NCBI RefSeq assembly: GCF_017357405.1
Contig: NZ_CP071597.1
Coordinates: 496,001-560,000, forward strand
Source of the DNA: Halomontanus rarus
Lineage (GTDB): Archaea > Halobacteriota > Halobacteria > Halobacteriales > Natrialbaceae
Direction: 5' to 3'
DNA: 64,000 nucleotides
Part shown: positions 55,977 to 64,000 of the stretch, in pieces
Numbering within the stretch: position 1 is the first letter of the stretch
Layout: each line of letters starts with the position of its first letter
Notes under the pieces: model-generated
Seen by the model: the letters and a program-made list of their open reading frames with translations, nothing else
What the model was told of the DNA's origin: nothing
The model's database searches: none
Program-made: the position numbers and the translations under genes

Positions 55977-56654
55977 ATGAATCTCGCAGACGCTGTCCTG
56001 GATCGGATTAGTGATGGTGATGACGGGGACGAAGACGAAGATGAGGACGAGGACGGAGACAGAGGCGGAGACGAAGACGGGGAGTCTCGAACGGTGACCG
56101 AGAGTACGGCGAGCGGTGACAGAGAGGAAAAAGAGATGCGCCCGGATACGGTAACCGAAGCCGACCTCTCGACCGACGACGTCTTTCACGTCTTGCAAAC
56201 CAAACGCCGCCGAGACGTCTTACGGTACTTACAGGACACCTCCGGTCCGGTTCGAATGCGAGACCTCGCCGAACAGGTCGCCGCATGGGAACAACAAACG
56301 AGTATCGAGGCCCTCTCCTCGAACGAGCGCCAGCGCGTCTATATCTCTCTCTATCAGTCGCATCTCCCGAAACTCGACGAGGAGGGGATCGTCACCTACG
56401 ACAAAGATCGCGGCATCGTCGAACGGGCGCCGCTGGCGGCGGCGTTCGATCCGTACATCGACGAGGCGATCGGAAGTGAGAGTGAGGAAGTGCGTGATCC
56501 GTGGCCGGAACGGTACGCCGTCGCCATCGTCGCCGGTGCCGTCGTTCTGACGGTCGCCGGCTTCGGACTCGTCCCCCTGTCCGGGATCGCCGCAGGGACG
56601 ATCGCACTCTCGTTCGTCACAGCAGTGACCGTCGCCCACGCACTCGCTCGTTGA
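55977..56654 (+). CDS. DUF7344-type winged-helix protein with C-terminal membrane helices
   Basis: 225 residues from the ATG at 55977. A GTG nine codons upstream is open, but the TATA box near 55940 favours the ATG. An acidic linker (DGDDGDEDEDEDEDGD) is followed by the DUF7344-like winged helix (LSTDDVFHVLQTKRRRDVLRYLQDTSGPVRMRDLAEQVAAWE and RQRVYISLYQSHLPKLDEEGIVTYDKDRGIVERAP). Two membrane helices end the protein (YAVAIVAGAVVLTVAGFGLVPLSGIAAGTIALSFVTAVTVAHAL). A membrane-tethered regulator is implied. The partner is unknown. Confidence 0.75.
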   Translation: MNLADAVLDRISDGDDGDEDEDEDEDGDRGGDEDGESRTVTESTASGDREEKEMRPDTVTEADLSTDDVFHVLQTKRRRDVLRYLQDTSGPVRMRDLAEQVAAWEQQTSIEALSSNERQRVYISLYQSHLPKLDEEGIVTYDKDRGIVERAPLAAAFDPYIDEAIGSESEEVRDPWPERYAVAIVAGAVVLTVAGFGLVPLSGIAAGTIALSFVTAVTVAHALAR

Positions 56655-56725
56655 TATCGTTCCCGCGCTGGCACGGGGTCGTTCTCTGGACACAGCGCGA
56701 CCGAAACGGCGCACTCGAGAACCGG

Positions 56726-57397
56726 TCAATAGATCAATTCGTCGTCGTTTTCGACCATGTACAGCGTCCGGGCTGCGATGTTGACCGCGTGATCGCCGAC
56801 GCGCTCGAGGTCTCTGATCGTTAGCAAGAGTCGTGAGACGTCCTGGAGCAGGTATTCGACCTCGTCGGGCGACTCGAGTTCACGTTCGATGAGGTCGCGA
56901 ACGACGATTTCGCTCGCGCGTTCGGCGAAGTGGTCGAGGTCGTCGTCGCGGTCGGCGAGTTCGTAACAGAAGTCGACGTCTTCGGTGTCGTACGCGATCA
57001 TCGCGTCCTCGATCATCTGGAGGGTGAGCGTCCCCATCTCCTGGACGTCGACGTCGGGAAAGAGGTCGCGCTCGGCGTCGATAGTGTACTCCCCGAGGTT
57101 GGTCGCGAGGTCGCCGATCCGTTCTAAGTCGGTGATGATTTTGAACGACGCGGCGATAAAGCGCAGGTCACTCGCGACCGGTTGCTGGAGCGCCAGCAAG
57201 TCGATACAGTCCTGTTCGAGATCGAGATACATCCGGTTGACTTCGCCGTCGCCCTCGATGACTTCCTCTGCCAGTTCCACGTCCTTTTGCTCGAGGGCGT
57301 CGAGTCCCATGCGAAGTCGTTCCATGACGACCTCACTCATGTATAGCACGTCCTCACGGAGTTCCGTGAGTTGTTCCTGATACGATTGTCTAGCCAT
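56726..57397 (-). CDS. phoU: Phosphate transport regulator PhoU
   Basis: 223 residues. Two PhoU helical repeats are visible, each with the metal-site pattern (LEQDCIDLLALQQPVASDLRFIAASFKIITDLERIGDLATNLGEYT and LLTIRDLERVGDHAVNIAARTLYMVE). PhoU restrains phosphate uptake when phosphate is plentiful by acting on the Pst transporter and its signal partner. It ends the pst operon on the minus strand, about 135 bp after the last pstB. Confidence 0.95.
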   Translation of the reverse strand: MARQSYQEQLTELREDVLYMSEVVMERLRMGLDALEQKDVELAEEVIEGDGEVNRMYLDLEQDCIDLLALQQPVASDLRFIAASFKIITDLERIGDLATNLGEYTIDAERDLFPDVDVQEMGTLTLQMIEDAMIAYDTEDVDFCYELADRDDDLDHFAERASEIVVRDLIERELESPDEVEYLLQDVSRLLLTIRDLERVGDHAVNIAARTLYMVENDDELIY

Positions 57398-57532
57398 GAA
57401 TGGGTAGACTTCGTCCGGGATTAATGTACCTTGTGCTCACGGAGATACGCGAACGCGGGGATCGACGTTCAGATCCGGCGGCTGGACGGGCCGCGTCGAT
57501 CGGGAGACCGAATCTCGAAATCGCGAGCTGCC

Positions 57533-58396
57533 TCATCCGAACTTGCCGGTGATGTAGTCCTCGACGCGGTCGTGGTCGGGGTTCTCGAAGATCTGATTCG
57601 TCTCGCCGAACTCGACGAGTTCGCCGCCGGTGAGGAAGACGGCCGTCTTGTCGGAGATGCGAGCGGCCTGTTGCATGTTGTGGGTGACGATCACGACGGT
57701 GTACTCCTCGGCGAGGTCCTCGATCAGGTCCTCGATCTTCGAGGTGGCGACCGGGTCGAGCGCGCTGGCGGGTTCGTCCATGAGGATGACCTCGGGATCG
57801 GTCGCGATCGCGCGAGCGATACAGAGACGTTGTTGCTGGCCGCCCGAGAGCTCGAGGCCCGACTCGTCGAGTCGGCCCTCGACTTCGTCGATCAGCGCCG
57901 CGCGCTCGAGGGCGGTGTGGACCTGCTCCTCGAGGTCGTCCGTCATTCCCTGTACCTTGAGGCCGTAGGCGACGTTGTCGAAGATGCTCTTGGGGAACGG
58001 GTTCGGTTTCTGGAATATCATGCCGATCTTGCGACGGAGGGCGACGGGGTCGACATCGTCGTCGTAGACGTTCTTCCCGCGAAAGAGGAGCTCGCCCTCG
58101 ACGCGAGCGATGTCGATGAGGTCGTTCATGCGGTTGATCGAGCGCAAGAACGTCGATTTCCCACACCCCGACGGCCCGATGAGCGCCGTCACCTGTCGCT
58201 CGGGAATCTTCATATTGATCCCGTGTAACGCCTGATCGTCGCCGTAGAACACGTCGAGATTCCGCGATTCGATGACGGGGTCGTCTCCCCGCGTCGCGGG
58301 ACCCGACGACGGACGGTCGACCGCCGACTTGGCCGGCCGTGTATCGCGACGCTGGGATTCCGATACAGCCCCCGAAGTACCGCCATCTGGGGTCAT
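57533..58396 (-). CDS. pstB: Phosphate ABC transporter ATP-binding protein (distal copy)
   Basis: 287 residues. An N-terminal acidic extension precedes the ABC domain with Walker [11 protein letters not shown]-loop [11 protein letters not shown], signature LSGGQQQR and Walker [14 protein letters not shown]. Its last about 112 residues are identical to those of the neighbouring pstB, while the middle ([28 protein letters not shown]) differs. It powers import through PstC-PstA. The gene follows the other pstB after 111 bp. Confidence 0.95.
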   Translation of the reverse strand: MTPDGGTSGAVSESQRRDTRPAKSAVDRPSSGPATRGDDPVIESRNLDVFYGDDQALHGINMKIPERQVTALIGPSGCGKSTFLRSINRMNDLIDIARVEGELLFRGKNVYDDDVDPVALRRKIGMIFQKPNPFPKSIFDNVAYGLKVQGMTDDLEEQVHTALERAALIDEVEGRLDESGLELSGGQQQRLCIARAIATDPEVILMDEPASALDPVATSKIEDLIEDLAEEYTVVIVTHNMQQAARISDKTAVFLTGGELVEFGETNQIFENPDHDRVEDYITGKFG

Positions 58397-58507
58397 GAAG
58401 ATACGCTAGTATTGCCCCTGAGGCAGTTACCTGTTCCGGATGTTCGGATCGCTGGATCGCCTCGTTCGAGACGCGCTCGAGTCGACTGTGAGTGAAAACG
58501 GAGCCCG

Positions 58508-59398
58508 TTACCCGAATTTGCCGGTGATGTAGTCCTCGACGCGGTCGTGGTCGGGGTTCTCGAAGATCTGATTCGTCTCGCCGAACTCGACGAGTTCGCC
58601 GCCGGTGAGGAAGACGGCCGTCTTGTCGGAGATACGAGCGGCCTGTTGCATGTTGTGGGTGACGATCACGACGGTGTACTCCTCGGCGAGGTCCTCGATC
58701 AGGTCCTCGATCTTCGAGGTGGCGACCGGGTCGAGCGCGCTGGCGGGTTCGTCCATGAGGATGACCTCGGGATCGGTCGCGATCGCGCGAGCGATACAGA
58801 GACGTTGTTGCTGGCCGCCCGAGAGTTCGAGGCCCGACTCGTCGAGTTGGTCTTTCACCTCGTCCCAGAGGGCAGCCCGTTTCAGCGCCTGCTCGACGGC
58901 CTCGTCGACGTTGTCGTCGATGCCCTGCACCTCGAGTCCGTAGGCGACGTTATCGCGAATCGACTTCGGAAACGGGTTCGGCGACTGAAAGACCATGCCG
59001 ATCTTGCGACGGAGGGCGACGGGGTCGACGTCCTCGTCGTAGACGTTTTTGCCGTCGAAGGCCAGTTTGCCGTCGACGCGACAGGTGTCGACGAGGTCGT
59101 TCATGCGGTTGATCGAGCGCAGGAACGTCGACTTCCCACAACCCGAGGGTCCGATAACCGCGGTCACGCGGTTTTCCGGAATGTCGATGTCGACGTCGCG
59201 GAGCGCCTGTTCGTCCCCGTAGAAAACGTCCAGGTTGCGGGCCTCGAGGACCGTTCGCTCCGTTTCCGAACGGGTCCCGCCACCGTCAGCGTCGTCGGTG
59301 AGTCCGCTGCCCGGCGTCGGTGCGGTCTGTTGTTCGCGTCCGTGTTCGTGTTCGTCGGTCGATTCCGTCTCCGAGGAAGTCATCTGTTCGTTGGTCAT
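58508..59398 (-). CDS. pstB: Phosphate ABC transporter ATP-binding protein (proximal copy)
   Basis: 296 residues. Same ABC motifs as the distal copy (Walker [30 protein letters not shown]). The N-terminal tail is longer and acidic ([19 protein letters not shown]). Its start is two bases after the pstA stop, so translational coupling is likely. The C-terminal half is almost the same DNA as the distal copy (57533 onward); the N-terminal half has diverged. Confidence 0.95.
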   Translation of the reverse strand: MTNEQMTSSETESTDEHEHGREQQTAPTPGSGLTDDADGGGTRSETERTVLEARNLDVFYGDEQALRDVDIDIPENRVTAVIGPSGCGKSTFLRSINRMNDLVDTCRVDGKLAFDGKNVYDEDVDPVALRRKIGMVFQSPNPFPKSIRDNVAYGLEVQGIDDNVDEAVEQALKRAALWDEVKDQLDESGLELSGGQQQRLCIARAIATDPEVILMDEPASALDPVATSKIEDLIEDLAEEYTVVIVTHNMQQAARISDKTAVFLTGGELVEFGETNQIFENPDHDRVEDYITGKFG

Positions 59399-59400
59399 TG

Positions 59401-60285
59401 TCAGGACTGCTGTTGCTGGTATTTGTTCCGGATGAGGATCGCGATCGAGTTGATCGTGAGCAACACGGCCAGAAGCGTCACGGCGCTGGCGGCGACGACC
59501 CCGTACTGGAATTCGGTGCTCGGGTACTGCGCCCAGGTGTAGATCTGCATCGGCATCGCACTGATCTTGCTGAACAGGCTGTTGGGGACGCCGAAGACCG
59601 TCGTCGGTGCGCCGATCATGATCAGCGGCGCGGTCTCGCCGATGGCGCGACCGAGTGCGAGGATCGTGCCGGTCATGATACCGGGCATCGCCCGCGGAAG
59701 GACGACGTTACGGATCGTCTGCCACTTGGTCGCACCCATCCCGTAGCTCGCCTGTCGCTGGGAGTCGGGCACCGCCCGGATGGCCTCCTGGGCGGAGATG
59801 ATCACGATCGGTAGGACCAGCAACGAGACGGTAAAGCCCGCGACCAGCAGCGTCCCGAATCCGAGGTTCAACAGGCCGACGAACAGCCCGAGGCCGAGTA
59901 ACCCGTAGACGACCGAGGGGACGCCCGCGAGGTTGGCGATGTTGAGTTGGATGAAACGCGTGAGCAGATTGTCGCTCGCGTACTCCTCTAAGTAGATCGC
60001 CGCTCCGACGCCGAGCGGGAAGGTGACGAGCGCGATCAGAACCATGAGTGCGATCGAGCCCACCAGCGCCGGATAGTATCCCGCCTCGAAGGGATCGGGG
60101 TGGGGCGGACTCGTGAGGAACTGCCAGTCGAGCCAGCCGACGGCGTCGACTGTGACGTAGGCGAGCAAGATCGCGAGCGAGACGATGCCGACTAGCGTCG
60201 CCGCCAGCGTCACGTACCGGAACGCGACGTCTTTCGCACGGCTGACCTGTCCGAAGCCGGTGTCTCCGCCGGTTTCGGTCGCCAT
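59401..60285 (-). CDS. pstA: Phosphate ABC transporter permease PstA
   Basis: 294 residues from the ATG at 60283-60285, which touches the pstC stop (TAATG) and has a strong ribosome site (gggaggtg). The upstream extension is not used. Six membrane helices are visible ([42 protein letters not shown]). The permease EAA-like loop is [41 protein letters not shown]. It forms the channel with PstC. Confidence 0.96.
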   Translation of the reverse strand: MATETGGDTGFGQVSRAKDVAFRYVTLAATLVGIVSLAILLAYVTVDAVGWLDWQFLTSPPHPDPFEAGYYPALVGSIALMVLIALVTFPLGVGAAIYLEEYASDNLLTRFIQLNIANLAGVPSVVYGLLGLGLFVGLLNLGFGTLLVAGFTVSLLVLPIVIISAQEAIRAVPDSQRQASYGMGATKWQTIRNVVLPRAMPGIMTGTILALGRAIGETAPLIMIGAPTTVFGVPNSLFSKISAMPMQIYTWAQYPSTEFQYGVVAASAVTLLAVLLTINSIAILIRNKYQQQQS

Positions 60286-61208
60286 TATTGGTACACCTCC
60301 CGGTACCGCGAGGCGATCCACTCGCTGACGAGGTTCATCGCGAACGTGATGACGAACAGCGTGAGCCCGACGGCGAAGAGGCTCTTGTAGGCGGTCGACG
60401 CGCCGACCACGTCACTCGCACCGATCTGAACCATCGCCGAAGTCATCGGCTGGATGGAGTCCAAGAACATGCCGCCGGGATCGGTTATATCCAGCATCCG
60501 CGGCGTCTGTCCCGCCGCGATAGCGACGATCATCGTCTCGCCGATCGCCCGCGAGAGCGCGAGGATGAACGACGAGAAGATACCCGACAGCGCGGCCGGA
60601 ACGACCACGCTCGTCGAGACGGTGAACTTCGTCGCGCCGAGGCCGTAACTGGCCTGTCGGAGCGAGTCGGGCACCGCGCTCATTGCGTCTTCGCTGATCG
60701 AGGAGACCATGGGGATGATCATGATCCCGACGATGATCGACGCCGAGAGCGCGTTGAAGGTGCTCAGTGGGAGGATCACGTCGAGTGCGGGCGTAATGTA
60801 GACCAGCGCGAAGTACCCGTAGATCACGGTCGGAACCCCCGCGAGCACCTCGAGTGCGGGCTTGAGGAACGCTCGCCGTCGCCGGGAGGCGTACTCGCTG
60901 AGGTAGATCGCCGTCAACAGTCCGATCGGGAGTGCGATCAGCGCCGAGCCGAACGTGATGACTAACGTACCGGAAACCAGCGGGAGAACGCCGAAGGAGA
61001 CCGGATCGTTCGTCGGACTCCACCGGGTGCCCGTGAGAAAGTCGATCGGGGAGATGGCGGCGAAGAAGTCGAGCGAGTCGATCAGGAGCGTCAACACGAT
61101 CGCGACCGTCGTCGCGATCGAGAGGAGCGCACACAGCGCGAAGAGATACCGGAACACGGCCCCGCGCATCGATCGGAACCCGTCGTGGGTGAGATCGGGA
61201 GCGCTCAT
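60285..61208 (-). CDS. pstC: Phosphate ABC transporter permease PstC
   Basis: 307 residues. About six membrane helices and the loop [44 protein letters not shown] identify the family. [46 protein letters not shown] is a standard PstC stretch. It pairs with PstA to form the membrane channel. The gene follows pstS after 106 bp. Confidence 0.96.
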   Translation of the reverse strand: MSAPDLTHDGFRSMRGAVFRYLFALCALLSIATTVAIVLTLLIDSLDFFAAISPIDFLTGTRWSPTNDPVSFGVLPLVSGTLVITFGSALIALPIGLLTAIYLSEYASRRRRAFLKPALEVLAGVPTVIYGYFALVYITPALDVILPLSTFNALSASIIVGIMIIPMVSSISEDAMSAVPDSLRQASYGLGATKFTVSTSVVVPAALSGIFSSFILALSRAIGETMIVAIAAGQTPRMLDITDPGGMFLDSIQPMTSAMVQIGASDVVGASTAYKSLFAVGLTLFVITFAMNLVSEWIASRYREVYQ

Positions 61209-61314
61209 CGATACGCCCGCCTCCGGTCAGTGGTGGTGATGGTGAGTCGGTCTCGGGGGCAGTCAAGGGTCGTGTTTAGCTCGTTCGTCTGCGTGTGCGT
61301 ATTCGTCGTCGAGA

Positions 61315-62328
61315 TCATTCGGTCACCTCCTCGATCGCCGCCTCGAGTCGCTCGAGGTTCTCGTCGCGTTGCTCTTCCGTGATCGGAACGTAGCCGACCT
61401 CTGAAACCAGATCGGTCGCCGCCTGTTCCATGTAGAAGCGAGCGAAGTCCTGAACCTCCGGTTCGGCGAGCATCTGATCGGAGATGTAGATGAATAGCGG
61501 ACGCGAGAGAGGCGTGTACACCTCGTTCATCGCGTTCTCGACGGACGGCTCGACGCAGCCGTCGCCGTCGTCGATCTTGACCGCCTTGATCTGGTCCGGG
61601 TTCTCGCTGTAGTAGGCGAACCCGAAGTAACCGATCGCGTACTGTGAGCCCCGAATGCCCTGTACGATCGTCCGGTCGCGTTCGGTGGCGTGGTAGTCGC
61701 TTCGATGGTTGGCCTCCTCGCCGATGATCGCCTCGACGAAGTAGTCGAACGTGCCGGAGGTCGTATCCGCGCCGTAGAGTTCGAATTCCTCGTCGGGCCA
61801 GTCGTCGCGGATGTCACTCCATTGCTCGGCGCCGTCGGTTCGCCAGATCTCCCGGAGTTCCTCGACGGTAAGACAGTCGATCCAGTCGGCTTCGGGGTTG
61901 ACGACGACCGTGAGCGCGTCGGTCGCGACGGTAAACTCGAGGGGAGTAATATCGTTTTCCCCACACTGCTCGAGTTCTTCCTCGACGATCTCGCGGCTGG
62001 CGTTGTTGATCGCGGTCATGCCCGGACAGAAAAAGTTCGAGAACCCGCCGCCGGTCCCCGTTTGACTGATCGAGACGGTCACGTCGGTTCGGCGCTGTGT
62101 GAACGCCGACCCGACCGCCTCGGTTACGGGGAAGACCGTCGAACTCCCCGCGATCGTCACCTGTCTGGCCTCCTGTGCAAAGACGCCGGTACAACCGGAC
62201 AGCCCCGCGGCGGCCCCAACGCCCGCCGCGGCGAGAAAACTCCGCCGCCCGAACCCGGATCCGGATCCACCGTCGGATCCGTCCCCGACTCCGGTCGACG
62301 GGGGTCCAGTGGTGTCTTTCGACATCAC
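61315..62328 (-). CDS. pstS: Phosphate-binding lipoprotein PstS
   Basis: 337 residues. The N terminus has a Tat signal with lipobox (FGRRSFLAAAGVGAAAGLSGCTG), so it is exported folded and tethered. The phosphate-binding fold shows VTIAGSSTVFPVTEAVGSAF, ISQTGTGGGFSNFFCPG and DTTSGTFDYFVEAI. It delivers phosphate to PstC-PstA. A second Met one codon in (62325) is an equally possible start. It is the first gene of the operon, and a promoter lies just upstream. Confidence 0.96.
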   Translation of the reverse strand: MMSKDTTGPPSTGVGDGSDGGSGSGFGRRSFLAAAGVGAAAGLSGCTGVFAQEARQVTIAGSSTVFPVTEAVGSAFTQRRTDVTVSISQTGTGGGFSNFFCPGMTAINNASREIVEEELEQCGENDITPLEFTVATDALTVVVNPEADWIDCLTVEELREIWRTDGAEQWSDIRDDWPDEEFELYGADTTSGTFDYFVEAIIGEEANHRSDYHATERDRTIVQGIRGSQYAIGYFGFAYYSENPDQIKAVKIDDGDGCVEPSVENAMNEVYTPLSRPLFIYISDQMLAEPEVQDFARFYMEQAATDLVSEVGYVPITEEQRDENLERLEAAIEEVTE

Positions 62329-62345
62329 CGGTAACTCGCCACAGA

Positions 62346-62392
62346 TGAGATAAGTACCCTACTATGATAGATATATAGAGATATATAGTCAT
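62346..62392 (-). promoter_or_regulatory. pst operon promoter with repeated TATA-like units
   Basis: A TATA-like element (gagataagtac on the plus strand, 62347-62357) lies about 25 nt before the pstS start. Upstream of it a tandem unit gatatata(g) occurs twice in 62369-62388. The tandem may be an activator or Pho-box site; this is inferred from position only. Confidence 0.45.
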
Positions 62393-62988
62393 ACGGCCCC
62401 AGTGAACGTTCCCGTTCTCGAGGAGCGTTATCGGCAGCAGGAACGGGTATATGTGTCAATCGGTACCATCCGTAGTCGTGGTCGACGACTCACTGGTTGG
62501 GACTCGTCGCTAAATTGGGCGGATCCGTCTCGAGGTATATAGAATCGGACGCGAAGATCGTCTCCCCTGCCCAGGACCGTTGCGCCGAACTACCGCCCGC
62601 TATCCGGTTCTCGTGGGACGACACGGACAGGTCGGTGTCTGAATCGTTTCGACGTGTAGTCCGTCTGCCGGTGAACGAGACTCGGACCGCCGATTTTCGT
62701 TCGTGATCGACAGACTCGTGTATTCGTTCGACTGCGTTCGTCGGTCGAAGCACTGACCCGAAAACCGCGATTCGACCGAACGACCGAGAAAGGAGACGAC
62801 GAGTGGGCCGTCGGTTACACGTCGACTACCTACTTCTCACTATTCCTCACTAGGGCTATATAGATATACGTGAGGCAATTATTAACGAGGGTAGGGATAC
62901 GTATCTAACCGCGAAACTCACACCTCAAAATCGAGGGACACAAGCCGTATTCTCGATTCGAATTCTATCGATCTATAGATTTGGGTGG

Positions 62989-62997
62989 ATTTATATT
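62989..62997 (+). promoter_or_regulatory. TATA box of the PhoU-like gene
   Basis: The sequence atttatatt is centred about 27 nt before the ATG at 63020. Confidence 0.6.
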
Positions 62998-63019
62998 CCC
63001 ACGGTTGGAAGCGCGTCAC

Positions 63020-64000
63020 ATGGAGACGCGCAAGGTCCAGGTGACCGGCGGCTCGACGTACACGGTTTCGCTCCCCAAATCCTGGGCGACGGACAACGAC
63101 GTCAGCGCCGGCACCACGGTCGAATTCTATCCGGAAGACGACGCGCTCTTACTCACGCCACAGAGCGAAACCCACCGCCAGAAGGGGACGCTCGACATCT
63201 CGAACCTCGAGGGCGAGCGACTCACGCGCGCGGTCATGACCATGTACGTCAGCGGTTTCGACATCATCTCGCTCGAGGCCGGGCGGATCACGACCGACCA
63301 GCGACGGGCGATCCGCAGCGCAACGCAGGGGCTCGTCGGCGTCGAAGTCTTGGAGGAGACGACCGACAGCGTCGTCATTCAGGACCTGCTGGATTCCTCG
63401 GAACTGTCGATCGTCAACGCCGTCACGCGCATGCGTCTGATCGCCCAGTCGATGCTCGAGGACGCGGTTCGCGCACTCGTCGAGAACGACGACGACATCG
63501 CCCGCGACGTCATCGAACGCGACGACGACGTCGATCGGCTCTGGCTCGTCGTCTCGCGGATCTTCCGGGCGACCCTCCGATCACCCCGCGCGGCCGAGGA
63601 ACTGGGCGTCCCCCGCGAGGACTGTTTCGACTTCCACTCGAGCGCCCGACAACTCGAGCGCGTCGCCGACCACGCCGTCAAGATCAGCACGCTCGCGCTC
63701 AAACACGACGACATTCCCGAGGGCGTCGCCGACGCGCTCGCGGAACTACAGAACGACGCCTTCGACATCCTCGAGAAATCGATGGACGCCCTGTTCGCCG
63801 ACGATAGTGCGGAGGCCAACGAGCTCGGACACGCCGCCCGCGAAGCGGTACTCGAGATCGACGAACACACCCGTACCATCGACGAGATGCTTCGCGACCT
63901 CGATCCGGTTCAGGCCCAGTCGCTCGGGTTGATCATCGACTCGCTCTCCCGCAGTGCCGACTACGGCGGGAATATCGCCGAAACCGCGCTGCAGAAGGCC
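63020..64000 (+). CDS. AbrB/SpoVT-domain PhoU-like regulator (partial)
   Basis: At least 327 residues; the gene runs off the window. Residues 1-45 form an AbrB/SpoVT-like DNA-binding domain (RKVQVTGGSTYTVSLPKSWA). Then come PhoU-type helical repeats (RLIAQSMLEDAVRALVENDDDIARDVIERDDDVDRLWLVVSRIFRATL; FHSSARQLERVADHAVKISTLALKHDD; SRSADYGGNIAETALQKA). Such fused proteins are found in archaea next to pst operons and probably regulate them in response to phosphate. It is divergent from pstS. Confidence 0.9.
   Translation, partial: METRKVQVTGGSTYTVSLPKSWATDNDVSAGTTVEFYPEDDALLLTPQSETHRQKGTLDISNLEGERLTRAVMTMYVSGFDIISLEAGRITTDQRRAIRSATQGLVGVEVLEETTDSVVIQDLLDSSELSIVNAVTRMRLIAQSMLEDAVRALVENDDDIARDVIERDDDVDRLWLVVSRIFRATLRSPRAAEELGVPREDCFDFHSSARQLERVADHAVKISTLALKHDDIPEGVADALAELQNDAFDILEKSMDALFADDSAEANELGHAAREAVLEIDEHTRTIDEMLRDLDPVQAQSLGLIIDSLSRSADYGGNIAETALQKA

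Larger units (their letters stand above)
62329..63019. other. Gene-free pst/PhoU-like divergent region
   Basis: 691 bp between divergent genes. It has the pst promoter on the left, an AT-rich part (ctatatagatatacgtgag and attattaac around 62857-62885) in the middle and a TATA box for the right gene. Two opposite open frames of about 70-90 codons are not acidic and not supported. Confidence 0.6.

Noticed and set aside
62497..62706. 69-codon frame in the pst intergenic region (and its minus-strand partner)
   Set aside because: No motif, opposite frames overlap each other, and the area looks regulatory.

Overview
The window is a haloarchaeal chromosome segment. The signs are high GC, very acidic proteins, leaderless promoters with TATA boxes about 25-32 nt before the start codon, topoisomerase VI, RfcL, Orc1/Cdc6, split glycine dehydrogenase, bacterial-type gyrase and the haloarchaeal families HalOD1, Bat and DUF7344. 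A family-level guess (Natrialbales) is inference only.

Layout. 1-5.8 kb: 3' end of purD, a hexapeptide acyltransferase, a small multidrug exporter-like membrane protein, an NDH-2-like flavoprotein, an arginase-family enzyme, a DtxR/SirR metalloregulator and a winged-helix regulator. 6-14.5 kb: topoisomerase block, gyrB-gyrA diverging from top6B-top6A. 14.5-17.4 kb: zinc-ribbon membrane protein, MBL-fold hydrolase, FAH-family enzyme. 17.4-19.7 kb: tRNA-Glu followed by an exact copy of its own 3' end, then DUF7344, Bat-type and HalOD1 regulators (a likely integration-prone islet). 20-22 kb: sucCD. 22-24 kb: a two-faced acidic/basic low-complexity protein and two small membrane proteins. 24.1-28.5 kb: biotin operon bioB-bioU(-like)-bioF-bioD with no bioA. 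28.6-34.5 kb: a 58-residue zinc finger, rfcL and several membrane or regulatory proteins. 34.7-37.7 kb: gcvH-gcvT diverging from a GH4 alpha-galactosidase-like gene. 38.1 kb: a short palindromic MITE-like sequence. 38.2-40.4 kb: orc1/cdc6 and a replication origin with four clear ORB repeats, degenerate extra copies and a striking cluster of seven CTAG sites. 40.4-49.2 kb: NYN nuclease-like protein, TatD-like hydrolase, DUF2150, a pilin-like surface protein, HMG-CoA synthase and gcvPA-gcvPB. 49.5-56.7 kb: lipoprotein, zinc ribbon, processive glycosyltransferase, cupin, cobalamin adenosyltransferase, small proteins, tRNA-Val, another Bat-type regulator ending in a tRNA 3'-end-like sequence, and a membrane-anchored DUF7344 protein. 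56.7-64 kb: pstS-pstC-pstA-pstB-pstB-phoU operon diverging from a PhoU-like regulator that runs off the window.

How the genes work together. The biotin operon carries three recognisable steps plus a dehydrogenase-like gene that fits the suicide enzyme BioU in place of BioA. The glycine cleavage system is present as T, H and both P subunits but is split across the origin. The phosphate operon encodes a full ABC importer with two ATPases and PhoU, and faces its own candidate regulator.

The observations most worth following are the CTAG cluster in the origin, the BioU-type biotin operon, the tRNA-Glu att-like duplication, the half-homogenised pstB pair and the tRNA-end fragment fused to a regulator's C terminus.
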